IMG/VR virus record: IMGVR_UViG_3300034106_005682
Coordinates: 1 to 61,205 of that record
DNA length: 61,205 nt
Reading direction: 5' to 3' (one strand)
DNA from: a virus
Shown: piece by piece, positions 53,648-61,205 of the stretch
Position numbering within the stretch: position 1 is the first letter of the stretch
Layout of the letters: every line of letters begins with the position of its first letter
Notes under the pieces: generated by a model
What the model was told of the DNA's origin: nothing
Database searches by the model: none
What the model saw: the letters and a program-made list of their open reading frames with translations, nothing else
Made by a program: the position numbers and the translations under genes

Positions 53648-53655
53648 TATTTATA
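53648..53655 (+). promoter_or_regulatory. late-type TATTTATA box
   Basis: TATTTATA 11 nt before the ATG at 53667; it overlaps the terminase stop region and decides the start of the small gene. Confidence 0.55.
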
Positions 53656-53666
53656 AAATAAAACAT

Positions 53667-53819
53667 ATGGGACTAGTAAACAGAAAAAAATCAGGAAAGA
53701 AATTGAATGGGACAAAAATGATTGTTGAAGGTCAAGGTGTTAGTACAGTCGCTAAACCAACTCCATTTTCAGGAGAAAAATTAAAATTAACTCCAGTTAA
53801 TAACCAACAAACAAATTAA
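53667..53819 (+). CDS. 50-residue basic protein between terminase and portal
   Basis: Starts at ATG 53667 after a late box; the longer frame running back into terminase is rejected. MGLVNRKKSGKKLNGTKMIV, then SGEKLKLTPVNNQQTN. Basic, Thr/Lys-rich, no membrane segment. It could be a small head or neck protein. Confidence 0.6.
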   Translation: MGLVNRKKSGKKLNGTKMIVEGQGVSTVAKPTPFSGEKLKLTPVNNQQTN

Positions 53820-53857
53820 ACACTTGAGTTAGTTCTTATTTATGATAAATTAATTAT

Positions 53858-55663
53858 ATGGAACAAAAGAATAATTTAACGGTTTGGCAGAGACTTTCAC
53901 ACGCCTTCGGACCGAACGCTTTATTGAATCAGGATTATCCAACTTATAAGTTTGATAAAAAGGAGTTGTTGAGAACTCCATCCAAACAAGAATACGATAA
54001 GGAGTTACTTCAAGCACAACAAACATATTATTTGGCCAACCAATGGACAAAAATTGAGAGTAATTTATATACACAAGCAGTGTACTATGAACCAACTAGG
54101 TTGGCATCATTTTACGATTATGAATCAATGGAATATACCCCCGAAATATCTGCAGCATTAGACATTTATGGTGAAGAATCAACAACTGTAGACCAAAATG
54201 GTAATATGTTACAAATTTATTCCGAATCAAAAAGAATAAAATCAATATTAGCTGATTTATTCAATAATGTATTAGATATCAATACCAACTTACCAATGTG
54301 GACGAGAAATACTTGTAAGTATGGTGATAATTTTGTTTACCTTAAACTTGACCCAGATAAAGGGGTTGTTGGTTGTATGCAATTACCTAACATTGAGATT
54401 GAAAGATTGGAAAGGGGTATGCCTGCTCAAGCAAGTAGACAAAATGTTGAAGAACCTGCGGAAAACAAAGGTCTTAGATTTAAGTGGAAAGCCAAGGATA
54501 TGGAATTCAACTCTTGGGAAATTGCTCACTTCAGATTATTGGGAGACGATAGAAAATTACCTTATGGTACTTCTATGTTAGAAAAAGCTAGAAGAATTTG
54601 GAAACAATTATTACTATCAGAAGATGCTATGTTGATATATAGAACATCAAGAGCTCCTGAGAGAAGGGTATTCAAGGTTTTTGTTGGGAATATGGATGAT
54701 AAGGATGTTGAACCATATGTACAAAGGGTTGCTAATAAATTTAAACGAAGTCAAGTTGTTGATTCACAGACAGGTAATGTTGATATGAGATTTAATCAGA
54801 TGGCTGTTGACCAAGATTACTTTATTCCTGTTCGTGACCCTGCTGCAACAAATCCAATTGAAACTTTGGCTGGTGGACAAAATTTGGGTGAGATTGCGGA
54901 CATTGAATATATTCAAAAGAAACTACTTACTGCCTTGCGTGTACCCAAAGCATTTTTAGGTTTCGAAGAACCAGTTGGTGATGGTAAGAATTTATCCCTT
55001 ATTGATATTCGTTTCGCAAGAACAATTAATAGAATTCAAAAATCAATGGTTGCTGAAATGAATAAAATAGCAATCATACATTTGTTTTTACTTGGTTTCG
55101 AGGATGAATTATCAAACTTCACACTTTCTTTAACTAACCCATCAAGTCAAGCTGATTTACTCAAGATTGATATATGGACAAGTAAAGTTGATTTATACAC
55201 AAAATGTGTTACAGCTGTTGAGGGTATTGCCCCAACTTCAGTATCTTGGGCTAAAAAACATATTTTGGGATTTTCAGACGAGGAAATCAAATTAGACTTA
55301 CAGCAACAAAGAATTGAAAAAGCTATTGGTGCAGAATTAACTAATACTGCTACAATTATAACTCATACAGGTATATTTGATAACATAGATAAATTGTATG
55401 GTAATGTATCTGGTGGTACAGCCTCTGAACAAGCCCCTGGTGATATGGGTAGTGAACCACCATCAGGGGGTGCAGAAATACCACCACCTCCCCCACCTTC
55501 AGGCGGACCTGAATTAGCACCTGAATCTACTAAACGAGACAATCTGAATATATTATTAGAAAGTGATAATTTAGTCGATGTTGATTCATTTATTGACTTG
55601 TCTAAGGCAAGAAACTATTTGGGTGAAATGGAAAATGAGTTAAATAAACTTTTAAATGATTGA
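53858..55663 (+). CDS. 20: portal protein (T4 gp20-like)
   Basis: 601 residues, slightly longer than T4 gp20 (524). Typical features: NQWTKIESNLYTQAVYYEP, MEYTPEISAALDIYGEES, WTRNTCKYGDNFVYLKLD, then LLLSEDAMLIYRTSRAPERR and VYPA-type barrel replaced by LLTALRVPKAFLGFEEPVG. A Pro-rich C-terminal stretch (IPPPPPPSGGPELAP) precedes a short acidic tail. It forms the 12-mer ring at the packaging vertex and starts head assembly. A TATTTATG variant precedes it. Confidence 0.95.
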   Translation: MEQKNNLTVWQRLSHAFGPNALLNQDYPTYKFDKKELLRTPSKQEYDKELLQAQQTYYLANQWTKIESNLYTQAVYYEPTRLASFYDYESMEYTPEISAALDIYGEESTTVDQNGNMLQIYSESKRIKSILADLFNNVLDINTNLPMWTRNTCKYGDNFVYLKLDPDKGVVGCMQLPNIEIERLERGMPAQASRQNVEEPAENKGLRFKWKAKDMEFNSWEIAHFRLLGDDRKLPYGTSMLEKARRIWKQLLLSEDAMLIYRTSRAPERRVFKVFVGNMDDKDVEPYVQRVANKFKRSQVVDSQTGNVDMRFNQMAVDQDYFIPVRDPAATNPIETLAGGQNLGEIADIEYIQKKLLTALRVPKAFLGFEEPVGDGKNLSLIDIRFARTINRIQKSMVAEMNKIAIIHLFLLGFEDELSNFTLSLTNPSSQADLLKIDIWTSKVDLYTKCVTAVEGIAPTSVSWAKKHILGFSDEEIKLDLQQQRIEKAIGAELTNTATIITHTGIFDNIDKLYGNVSGGTASEQAPGDMGSEPPSGGAEIPPPPPPSGGPELAPESTKRDNLNILLESDNLVDVDSFIDLSKARNYLGEMENELNKLLND

Positions 55664-55671
55664 TATTTATA
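55664..55671 (+). promoter_or_regulatory. late-type TATTTATA box
   Basis: TATTTATA 12 nt before the ATG at 55684, overlapping the portal stop. Confidence 0.55.
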
Positions 55672-55683
55672 AATAAAAAGATT

Positions 55684-56400
55684 ATGAAAGTCGGAATATT
55701 AAAATCCAAAATAGAAAAGAAACTCGTTGATAGTTACAAAACAAACAAACTAAATGAAAATTTGAAGGTCTTCAAGAAACTAGTTTTAGAAAACAAAAGA
55801 ATAAGTAATTTATTTTTTATTTATGATGAAATGTCGTCAAAAAAAGGATTTGGTAACAAAGAAAAAGCGAATGACTATATCAATGAATGTGTAAAAATAT
55901 ATGAAAATAATTATAACAAAGTATCACTTAAGGAATGGAAAAAACTAATGAGTTGGGTTGGTGAAACTAATGTAGAAAATCAATACGACCAACTAGATAC
56001 TTTTTTTAATTCGGATATTCTTCAAATAGAAAATAAGGTTGAAAGTAAAAACATTATAGTTGAGAACCTAATCCAATCTGAAAACAAAAAAGCTCCTCAA
56101 GTTAATTTACCAATCAAAACAATGGTGAATGTTGTAAATACAACAATTAACAAACACATAGAAAAATTGGACGAGGAAACAAAAAAAGAGTTAAAGTCTC
56201 TTTTTGAGGGTGATGTAAAGGAACTAGAAAAAAAATACTTAACGATTAAAGAAGAAGTGGTTACCAAATTAGAGTCACTAAAAAACACATCAGACACTGA
56301 TACAAATAATAGAATAGACCAATCTATCAAAAAAATTCAAACTGAAAAATTTGATAAATTAAATTTCTACAAATTGAAGACACTTAATGAAAGTATTTAA
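55684..56400 (+). CDS. helical late protein in head region
   Basis: 238 residues from the ATG at 55684, chosen by the late box; eight upstream codons are possible. Starts VGILKSKIEKKLVDSYKTNK and is helical and charged throughout (KLDEETKKELKSLFEG). Ends LNESI, a cleavage-like motif. By position between portal and protease it may be a head-core component; no family recognised. Confidence 0.6.
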   Translation: MKVGILKSKIEKKLVDSYKTNKLNENLKVFKKLVLENKRISNLFFIYDEMSSKKGFGNKEKANDYINECVKIYENNYNKVSLKEWKKLMSWVGETNVENQYDQLDTFFNSDILQIENKVESKNIIVENLIQSENKKAPQVNLPIKTMVNVVNTTINKHIEKLDEETKKELKSLFEGDVKELEKKYLTIKEEVVTKLESLKNTSDTDTNNRIDQSIKKIQTEKFDKLNFYKLKTLNESI

Positions 56401-56588
56401 TTATACTTTTCTTTGTTCTTCTCAACATACTTTGCTTTATTGACTTGATTTCTTCTGATAATCGATGGTTTAGTGAATTCCTTTCGATTTCTTAATTCTG
56501 ACATCAACTTAGTCTTGATTACTTTACTTTTGAAGAGTTTTAAAGCCTTCTCAATTGGGGTGTTATTATCTACTTTGATTATAAGCAT
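56397..56588 (-). CDS. rpsU: ribosomal protein bS21
   Basis: 63 residues matching bacterial S21: MLIIKVDNNTPIEKALKLFK, then KVIKTKLMSELRNRKEFTKP, SIIRRNQVNKAKYVEKNK. S21 binds the 30S subunit near the anti-Shine-Dalgarno end of 16S rRNA. Phage versions have been reported in metagenomic phages and are thought to steer host ribosomes towards phage mRNA. It is the only minus-strand gene within the head cassette. Confidence 0.94.
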   Translation of the reverse strand: MLIIKVDNNTPIEKALKLFKSKVIKTKLMSELRNRKEFTKPSIIRRNQVNKAKYVEKNKEKYN

Positions 56589-56678
56589 TTCATATTTTTT
56601 ATGGTTTATTTATTTTTTGACTTTCAGTTTAAATTTAATTACTTTTTTGTTAAATAAACGGAAATTAAATTATTTTTA

Positions 56679-57128
56679 ATGAAAAAGGGTAAAACCTCAA
56701 AACTACAAGGATTCAAATCAACAAAAGTAACTTACGGCACAGTAGACTCATTTGAACTCAAATCATTATATCTCAATATCCAAACTTGGGTAGAACCTAA
56801 AAGAGAATCAGAAAATTGGACAAGAGTTGTTCTTAATCTCTCAAGAGCCATCAAACACACAATTCTTAATCACTTAGACAAAAAATTATTCAAAGACCAA
56901 TATATTGTTGATTTAGACCTAAGACCAAGTGGAATACATTTAGGAAAAAAGTCTTTTTCTAATTTGGAAATCAATTTATTTTTAAATGAAACTAATGTCG
57001 ACTTCAAAGATAGTAAACTCAAAGAAAGTTTAAAAGACATCGTAAAAAATATTTTAAACCAAAATTTCTACAAAAATGAATACTTTGATTTCTACCTTTC
57101 TAAAAAGAACAAATCCCCAGAAGTATAA
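56679..57128 (+). CDS. hypothetical protein in head region
   Basis: 149 residues: MKKGKTSKLQGFKSTKVTYG, LKSLYLNIQTWVEPK, NLSRAIKHTILNHLDKKLF, DLDLRPSGIHLGKKSFSNLE. The alternating beta-alpha pattern suggests a compact fold. No family recognised. Located between portal and protease on the plus strand, without an exact late box. Confidence 0.6.
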   Translation: MKKGKTSKLQGFKSTKVTYGTVDSFELKSLYLNIQTWVEPKRESENWTRVVLNLSRAIKHTILNHLDKKLFKDQYIVDLDLRPSGIHLGKKSFSNLEINLFLNETNVDFKDSKLKESLKDIVKNILNQNFYKNEYFDFYLSKKNKSPEV

Positions 57129-57164
57129 ATATCAATTCTAAGATATTTATTTTTAAAAAACACT

Positions 57165-57887
57165 ATGGAATTGAAGTTATTGAAAGCAGGACAATCAGGT
57201 AAAGGAATTCTTATTGAAGAGGATGCTGGTTTCGTTTCACCTACCCACGAGGAAAATGCGAAGTTAATTAAAGAATCTAAAAACTTTCTTGACCACTCCA
57301 AACCATTCGAATTTTATGCTGTATTACAAAAATATAATACTCCAAATAGAAATGGAAGGGTATATCCCGAAAAGATTTTAAAAAGAGAAGCTGAAAACTA
57401 TAAAAAGATGATTCAGAAAGGTACATCATTATCTGAACTAAATCACCCTGAATCATCTCTCATCGACCTTGATAGAGTATCTCATATCATTACAGAAATA
57501 TGGTGGGAAGGTCCTATTCTAATGGGTAAACTAAAACTTTTAACAAGTCCTGGATTTCACGAAAGGGGAATTGTGTCAACCAAAGGGGATATGGCAGCAA
57601 ATTACCTCAGACAAGGAGTTACTTTAGGTATTTCATCAAGAGGTGTTGGTTCTCTAAAAAAGGTGGGTGAACAAAATGAAGTTCAAGATGATTTCGAATT
57701 AATTTGTTTTGATTTAGTTTCTTCACCATCAACACCAGGTGCATATCTTTTCTTAAATAAAGAAGATAGGGATATGTACGCTGAAAATCTTGAAGAAGAT
57801 AAAAAAATGGCACTTGAGAGAAATGTTGGAGAAAAAGGTAACGCAAGTCTTGACTTAATGAATAAATTGGCTAAACTTGGGTATTAG
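57165..57887 (+). CDS. 21: prohead protease (T4 gp21-like, family S80)
   Basis: 240 residues. The fold is recognised from FYAVLQKYNTPNRNGRVYP, the catalytic His in SELNHPESSLIDLD, and the catalytic Ser in TLGISSRGVGS, then FELICFDLVSSPSTPGAYL. It digests scaffold and trims capsid proteins in the prohead, usually after hydrophobic-x-Glu. This specificity is central to the tag hypothesis. A TATTTATT variant lies upstream. Confidence 0.95.
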   Translation: MELKLLKAGQSGKGILIEEDAGFVSPTHEENAKLIKESKNFLDHSKPFEFYAVLQKYNTPNRNGRVYPEKILKREAENYKKMIQKGTSLSELNHPESSLIDLDRVSHIITEIWWEGPILMGKLKLLTSPGFHERGIVSTKGDMAANYLRQGVTLGISSRGVGSLKKVGEQNEVQDDFELICFDLVSSPSTPGAYLFLNKEDRDMYAENLEEDKKMALERNVGEKGNASLDLMNKLAKLGY

Positions 57888-57906
57888 TAAATTTAAAATT
57901 TTTAGT

Positions 57907-58122
57907 ATGGAAGACGGTCAAAAATATTTTGTTGCAAAGATTGCCGAGGATTTAGTCGATGACGAATCAGGTAAAGTGAAAAAAATTAAAGTGGAAAAAT
58001 TAGTTATGGGTTATAATCCAACTGATGTTGAAGCCAAGGTTACAAAAATCTATGAACACTACACACAAGATTGGAGAATAACGGCAATCGTTGAAAGTAA
58101 AATAGACGAAGTAATCGAATAG
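57907..58122 (+). CDS. DUF4494-like small protein
   Basis: 71 residues from the ATG at 57907; an upstream TTG would add ten. MEDGQKYFVAKIAEDLVDDE, KIKVEKLVMGYNPTDVEAKV, WRITAIVESKIDEVIE resembles the DUF4494 family of Bacteroidota and their phages. Function unknown; sits between protease and scaffold. Confidence 0.6.
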   Translation: MEDGQKYFVAKIAEDLVDDESGKVKKIKVEKLVMGYNPTDVEAKVTKIYEHYTQDWRITAIVESKIDEVIE

Positions 58123-58151
58123 TTTTTTACAAAAGAAATTATTTAAAAATT

Positions 58152-58178
58152 AAGGGAGTTTTTGACTCCCTTTTTTTT
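58152..58178 (+). terminator. intrinsic terminator
   Basis: AAGGGAGT-TTTTG-ACTCCCTT then T run. Confidence 0.88.
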
Positions 58179-58216
58179 GTTTTATACAAAAATGAATTTT
58201 TTTCACATTATCGACA

Positions 58217-58224
58217 TATTTATA
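58217..58224 (+). promoter_or_regulatory. late-type TATTTATA box
   Basis: TATTTATA (in TATTTATAAATA) 15 nt before the scaffold ATG at 58240. Confidence 0.6.
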
Positions 58225-58239
58225 AATAAAAAATTGAAA

Positions 58240-59781
58240 ATGACAGAAAAAAATTCACTTGTTGAGGAAGCAATAATTTCAATGAAAAATTTGGAAGAAT
58301 TAGTTGCTGAAAATGCAAAAGGAATACTTGCCTCTACTATGAGACAAGAAATCAAAGATTTAGTAAAAGAATCTCTTAACGAAGCTGATGATGAATCAGA
58401 CGAAGAGATTGAGGACGAAACTGAGTTTGATTCAGACGACACCGAAGACGATTTCGAAGATGATTTCGAAGGTATGGATGATGAAGACGAAGGAGAGTTC
58501 GAAGATGAAGAAGAAACGATTGACCTTACGAATGAGCCAATGAGTACGGTTATGAAAGTCTTCAAAAAAATGGGTCCTGAAGACCAAATTGAAGTCCAAA
58601 AAGACGCCTCAGGTAATATTCATTTAACAGACAATGAAACTGATAATGAATATATGATTATGTCTGAAAGCGAAATGGAGGAATATTTTGGTGATATGGA
58701 AGAAGAAGATGAAAGCTTCGAAGATGAACCTTATTCAGAAAAAGGTCTTTCACCAGAAGAGGAAGAAGATTTGTTAGGTGATTTATTACCTGAAGAAGAA
58801 CAAATGTACGAAATCGAAATGGAGGAAGATATGGATATCGATTATGACTTAGGTGTGGATGATACCACTGACGAAACTATTTATGAAATCGAAATGGACG
58901 AAGATTATATGATGGACGAAGAAATGGACGAAATGTATGATTCTATGGATGAGGAAATGTACGAAGATGACATGACTATGATGGAATCAAAAAAATCTAT
59001 GAAACCAAAAGGTGTAGGAATCGGACACGGACCTAAATTCGATTATGGAAAAATTGTTGATTTTCCAACAAAGAAAATGAAAAAGGGTGATGAAGCACCA
59101 TATATGGGAAAAGGACCTAGATATGAATTCGATAAAAAATCTCCAAGTTTGAGAGGTGAATTCAAAGAAGGTAAATATGGGATGAATAAAGGCGACAAAT
59201 CAAAAACTCACAAAGGAGAAGAAGATTATACTGGAAAAAAAGGTATGGAGTCTAAAACTCACAAAGGTAAAGATTTTGAAAAAATGGAAACCAAAGAAGC
59301 TTCTCGTACTTACGGAATGGGTTCAAAATCAGGTCGTGGATTAAGAAAAGGAATTACTCCTAACAGAAATTTAACTTTCGAATCTGTTGACCACAAAGAA
59401 TTAGAAATCCTAAGAGAAAAAAATGAAGAGTATAGAAAAGCTTTAAATGTTTTCAGAAACAAATTGAACGAAGTAGCTGTATTCAATTCAAATCTTGCTT
59501 ACGCAACAAGATTATTTACTGAACACTCAACTTCAAAACAAGAAAAAATCAATATCCTACAAAGATTTGATGGTGTTGAAACTATTAAAGAATCTAAAAA
59601 TCTTTACAAAACAATCAAAGACGAATTGTCTACTTCTAAAGGACAACAAGTTAATGAATCAATCGAAAGAACAATTCAAAAGACACCTACAACAGGTTCA
59701 GCAATTAATCTTATTGAATCAAAAACTTATGAGAACCCTCAGTTCTTGAGAATGAAAGACTTAATGTCAAAACTAAAATAA
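58240..59781 (+). CDS. prohead scaffold / core protein (T4 gp22-like position)
   Basis: 513 residues from the ATG at 58240, set by the late box. Very acidic centre (DEEIEDETEFDSDDTEDDFE and many Met/Asp/Glu repeats), then a basic Gly/Lys-rich stretch (KGVGIGHGPKFDYGK; KTHKGEEDYTGKKGMES) and a helical C-terminus (LEILREKNEEYRKALNVFRN). LNE before A at residue 48 matches the prohead-protease pattern. Position directly before the major capsid gene and composition fit the gp22 scaffold. Confidence 0.82.
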   Translation: MTEKNSLVEEAIISMKNLEELVAENAKGILASTMRQEIKDLVKESLNEADDESDEEIEDETEFDSDDTEDDFEDDFEGMDDEDEGEFEDEEETIDLTNEPMSTVMKVFKKMGPEDQIEVQKDASGNIHLTDNETDNEYMIMSESEMEEYFGDMEEEDESFEDEPYSEKGLSPEEEEDLLGDLLPEEEQMYEIEMEEDMDIDYDLGVDDTTDETIYEIEMDEDYMMDEEMDEMYDSMDEEMYEDDMTMMESKKSMKPKGVGIGHGPKFDYGKIVDFPTKKMKKGDEAPYMGKGPRYEFDKKSPSLRGEFKEGKYGMNKGDKSKTHKGEEDYTGKKGMESKTHKGKDFEKMETKEASRTYGMGSKSGRGLRKGITPNRNLTFESVDHKELEILREKNEEYRKALNVFRNKLNEVAVFNSNLAYATRLFTEHSTSKQEKINILQRFDGVETIKESKNLYKTIKDELSTSKGQQVNESIERTIQKTPTTGSAINLIESKTYENPQFLRMKDLMSKLK

Positions 59782-59812
59782 AAAATAAACAAAACCTAAA
59801 AACAAATACAAA

Positions 59813-61205
59813 ATGGGAGCATTATTAGAATCGGGTCTTGTTGGTAACATTGGTTTGAAACACCTTAAAGTTATCAAAGAAGATACTATTAACAAATGGG
59901 ATAAATTAGGATTCCTTGAAGGTCTTAGAGGCCACCTAAAAGAAAATGTAGCTCAGTTATATGAAAACCAAGCTTCATTCTTAATCAACGAAGCAACTTC
60001 TGATGGATCTTCTGGATCTTTCGAAACTGTTGTTTTCCCTATCGTAAGAAGAGTATTCTCTAAATTGTTAGCGAATGACATCGTATCTGTACAAGCTATG
60101 AACTTACCTATCGGTAAATTGTTCTACTTCGTACCTAAAATCCAAGGTTATAGTGGTGGTACTTTCACAGGTGCTTATCCTACTAACTCTGGTGACCACT
60201 ACGCACCTGTAGGTTCTCCTGGTAACTATCCTGGTAATCCTAATAGTGGTTATGGTGCAGCTACTGACACTGGATCATACAATCCACAATACCAAAAGAA
60301 TCTTTATGATTTATTCTATGAAGGTAATGAAGCTGGTTTAGACCCTGCTGGTTTATTCGACTATTCAAAAGGTCGTTGGTCTGCTGTTACAGCTAACACA
60401 GTTGTTCAAACTTGGTCTAATGGTTCATTAACTAATTATGTACCTGAAGCGGGTAACTACAGAAAAGTAATTATGAAACTTTGTGGATGGTCTACATTCC
60501 CAGGTTATGGTAAATTAATCGGTCCTGATGGAAACGAGGTTGATTCTGAAACTTTCTTAGCTGACCTTAAAATCTTTGCAACTTCAGCACTTTCAGCTTC
60601 AACTACACCTTGTAGTGTATTGAAAAACTCTGCAGGTACTTTCGTTCCTTTATTGTTCAGAGTTGTTACTCAACAATATGGTAAAGGTATCGTAAATCCT
60701 ACTTATTCTAATTATCAAACGACTTGGCCTACAAATGGTAATGGTGGTCAGTTTGATAATGTTTGTGATGCAAATGGTTGTATTTACTTAGAAGTTGACT
60801 TATCTTGTCCTGTATGTGCTGATTGTAACGCAACATCTTTAGATGGTTACACAGGTACAACAATTTCTTCAGGTACTTCTGGTACATCATTCGTTGCTGT
60901 ATGGAGAAGATACGAAGAATTAGAATTCGAAGACAAAATTGGTGAAGTTTCTTTCGACCTTGAATCAGTAACTGTTTCTGTAAGTGAAAGAAAACTTAGA
61001 GCTCAATGGTCTCCTGAATTAGCACAAGATGTTGCTGCATTCCACAACATTGATGCTGAAGCTGAATTAACTGCACTTCTTTCTGAACAAGTTGCTGCTG
61101 AAATCGATAGAGAAATCCTTCGTGACCTTAGAAAAGGTGCTGCTTGGAACTTGAGATGGGATTACAACGGATGGAGAAGAATCTCTACTGGTGGTGCTAT
61201 CGCTT
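59813..61205 (+). CDS. 23: major capsid protein (T4 gp23-like; 3' end beyond window)
   Basis: 464 codons are present and the frame stays open at the window edge. The N-terminal ~60 residues (MGALLESGLVGNIGLKHLK...) end in FLINE before ATSDG, the expected prohead-protease cleavage like the E65 site of T4 gp23. The HK97-fold region follows: FPIVRRVFSKLLANDIVSVQ, PIGKLFYFVP, and near the edge EVSFDLESVTVSVSERKLRA and REILRDLRKGAAW. No box lies directly upstream; it may be read from the scaffold promoter. Confidence 0.95.
   Translation, partial: MGALLESGLVGNIGLKHLKVIKEDTINKWDKLGFLEGLRGHLKENVAQLYENQASFLINEATSDGSSGSFETVVFPIVRRVFSKLLANDIVSVQAMNLPIGKLFYFVPKIQGYSGGTFTGAYPTNSGDHYAPVGSPGNYPGNPNSGYGAATDTGSYNPQYQKNLYDLFYEGNEAGLDPAGLFDYSKGRWSAVTANTVVQTWSNGSLTNYVPEAGNYRKVIMKLCGWSTFPGYGKLIGPDGNEVDSETFLADLKIFATSALSASTTPCSVLKNSAGTFVPLLFRVVTQQYGKGIVNPTYSNYQTTWPTNGNGGQFDNVCDANGCIYLEVDLSCPVCADCNATSLDGYTGTTISSGTSGTSFVAVWRRYEELEFEDKIGEVSFDLESVTVSVSERKLRAQWSPELAQDVAAFHNIDAEAELTALLSEQVAAEIDREILRDLRKGAAWNLRWDYNGWRRISTGGAIA

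Noticed and set aside
58203-58565. Minus-strand poly-Ser frame opposite the scaffold gene
   Set aside because: Antisense of the Asp/Glu-rich scaffold region; no independent evidence.
1-61205. CRISPR array
   Set aside because: No set of short direct repeats with regular unique spacers was seen; repeats found are terminators, tRNAs or promoter boxes.

Overview
This is a slice of a large, AT-rich tailed-phage genome of the T4-like (myovirus) type that very probably infects a member of the Bacteroidota, most likely a flavobacterium. The right end carries the T4-style head cassette in canonical order: large terminase, portal, prohead protease, acidic scaffold and major capsid protein (the last cut by the window edge). 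Three things point to a Bacteroidota host. Start codons lack Shine-Dalgarno sequences and follow A-rich leaders. Several accessory transcription units start at TTTG-N18-20-TAnnTTTG promoters, the Bacteroidota housekeeping type. Some genes (a DUF4294 protein and small lipoproteins) look flavobacterial.

Layout. 1-2.9 kb: end of a PAS histidine kinase, a lone receiver and a coiled-coil membrane protein, then on the minus strand a class II aminoacyl-tRNA-synthetase-like gene with a possible Asn-rich leader peptide and terminator in front. 3.2-5.1 kb: complete dnaK. 5.1-13.3 kb: mainly late genes with a TATTTATA box before the start codon; several encode proteins with a shared N-terminal tag, including a fused SGNH hydrolase and lytic transglycosylase. 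An IMPDH/GMP-reductase-like gene and an HNH gene also lie here. 13.4-17.6 kb: an archaemetzincin, small proteins, a Ro60-like vWA protein followed by candidate Y-like structured RNAs, and a DUF4294 protein. 17.6-28.9 kb: a tRNA array (21 tRNAs I can read plus three tRNA-like elements) interleaved with small membrane and soluble proteins, two endonucleases and structured RNAs. 29-33.1 kb: short, often overlapping accessory genes, including a cyclic-phosphate-type receiver and an HExxH peptidase. 33.2-37.9 kb: GAF-like, M23-like, spanin-like and tagged proteins, and a GIY-YIG endonuclease. 38 kb: a tmRNA on the minus strand. 38.4-45.8 kb: late proteins, an M20 peptidase, and a ClpC-type ATPase broken by an unusual split intein with a free endonuclease gene between its halves; a UVR-domain protein is divergent from it. 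45.8-61.2 kb: a nucleotidyltransferase-M23 fusion, virion proteins, the head cassette and ribosomal protein bS21.

How the parts work together. The phage carries its own proteostasis and translation kit: DnaK, ClpC ATPase, a UVR protein, tmRNA, bS21, about 21 tRNAs and a Ro60-like protein. dnaK and clpC share an inverted repeat (TGACA-N3-TGTCA) in their upstream regions. The candidate prohead-protease site in the capsid protein (I-N-E before A) recurs at the end of the N-terminal tags of several unrelated late proteins. I therefore propose that the tags address cargo, including cell-wall enzymes, into the prohead, as T4 capsid-targeting sequences do. All identifications are by eye from motifs; no database search was run.
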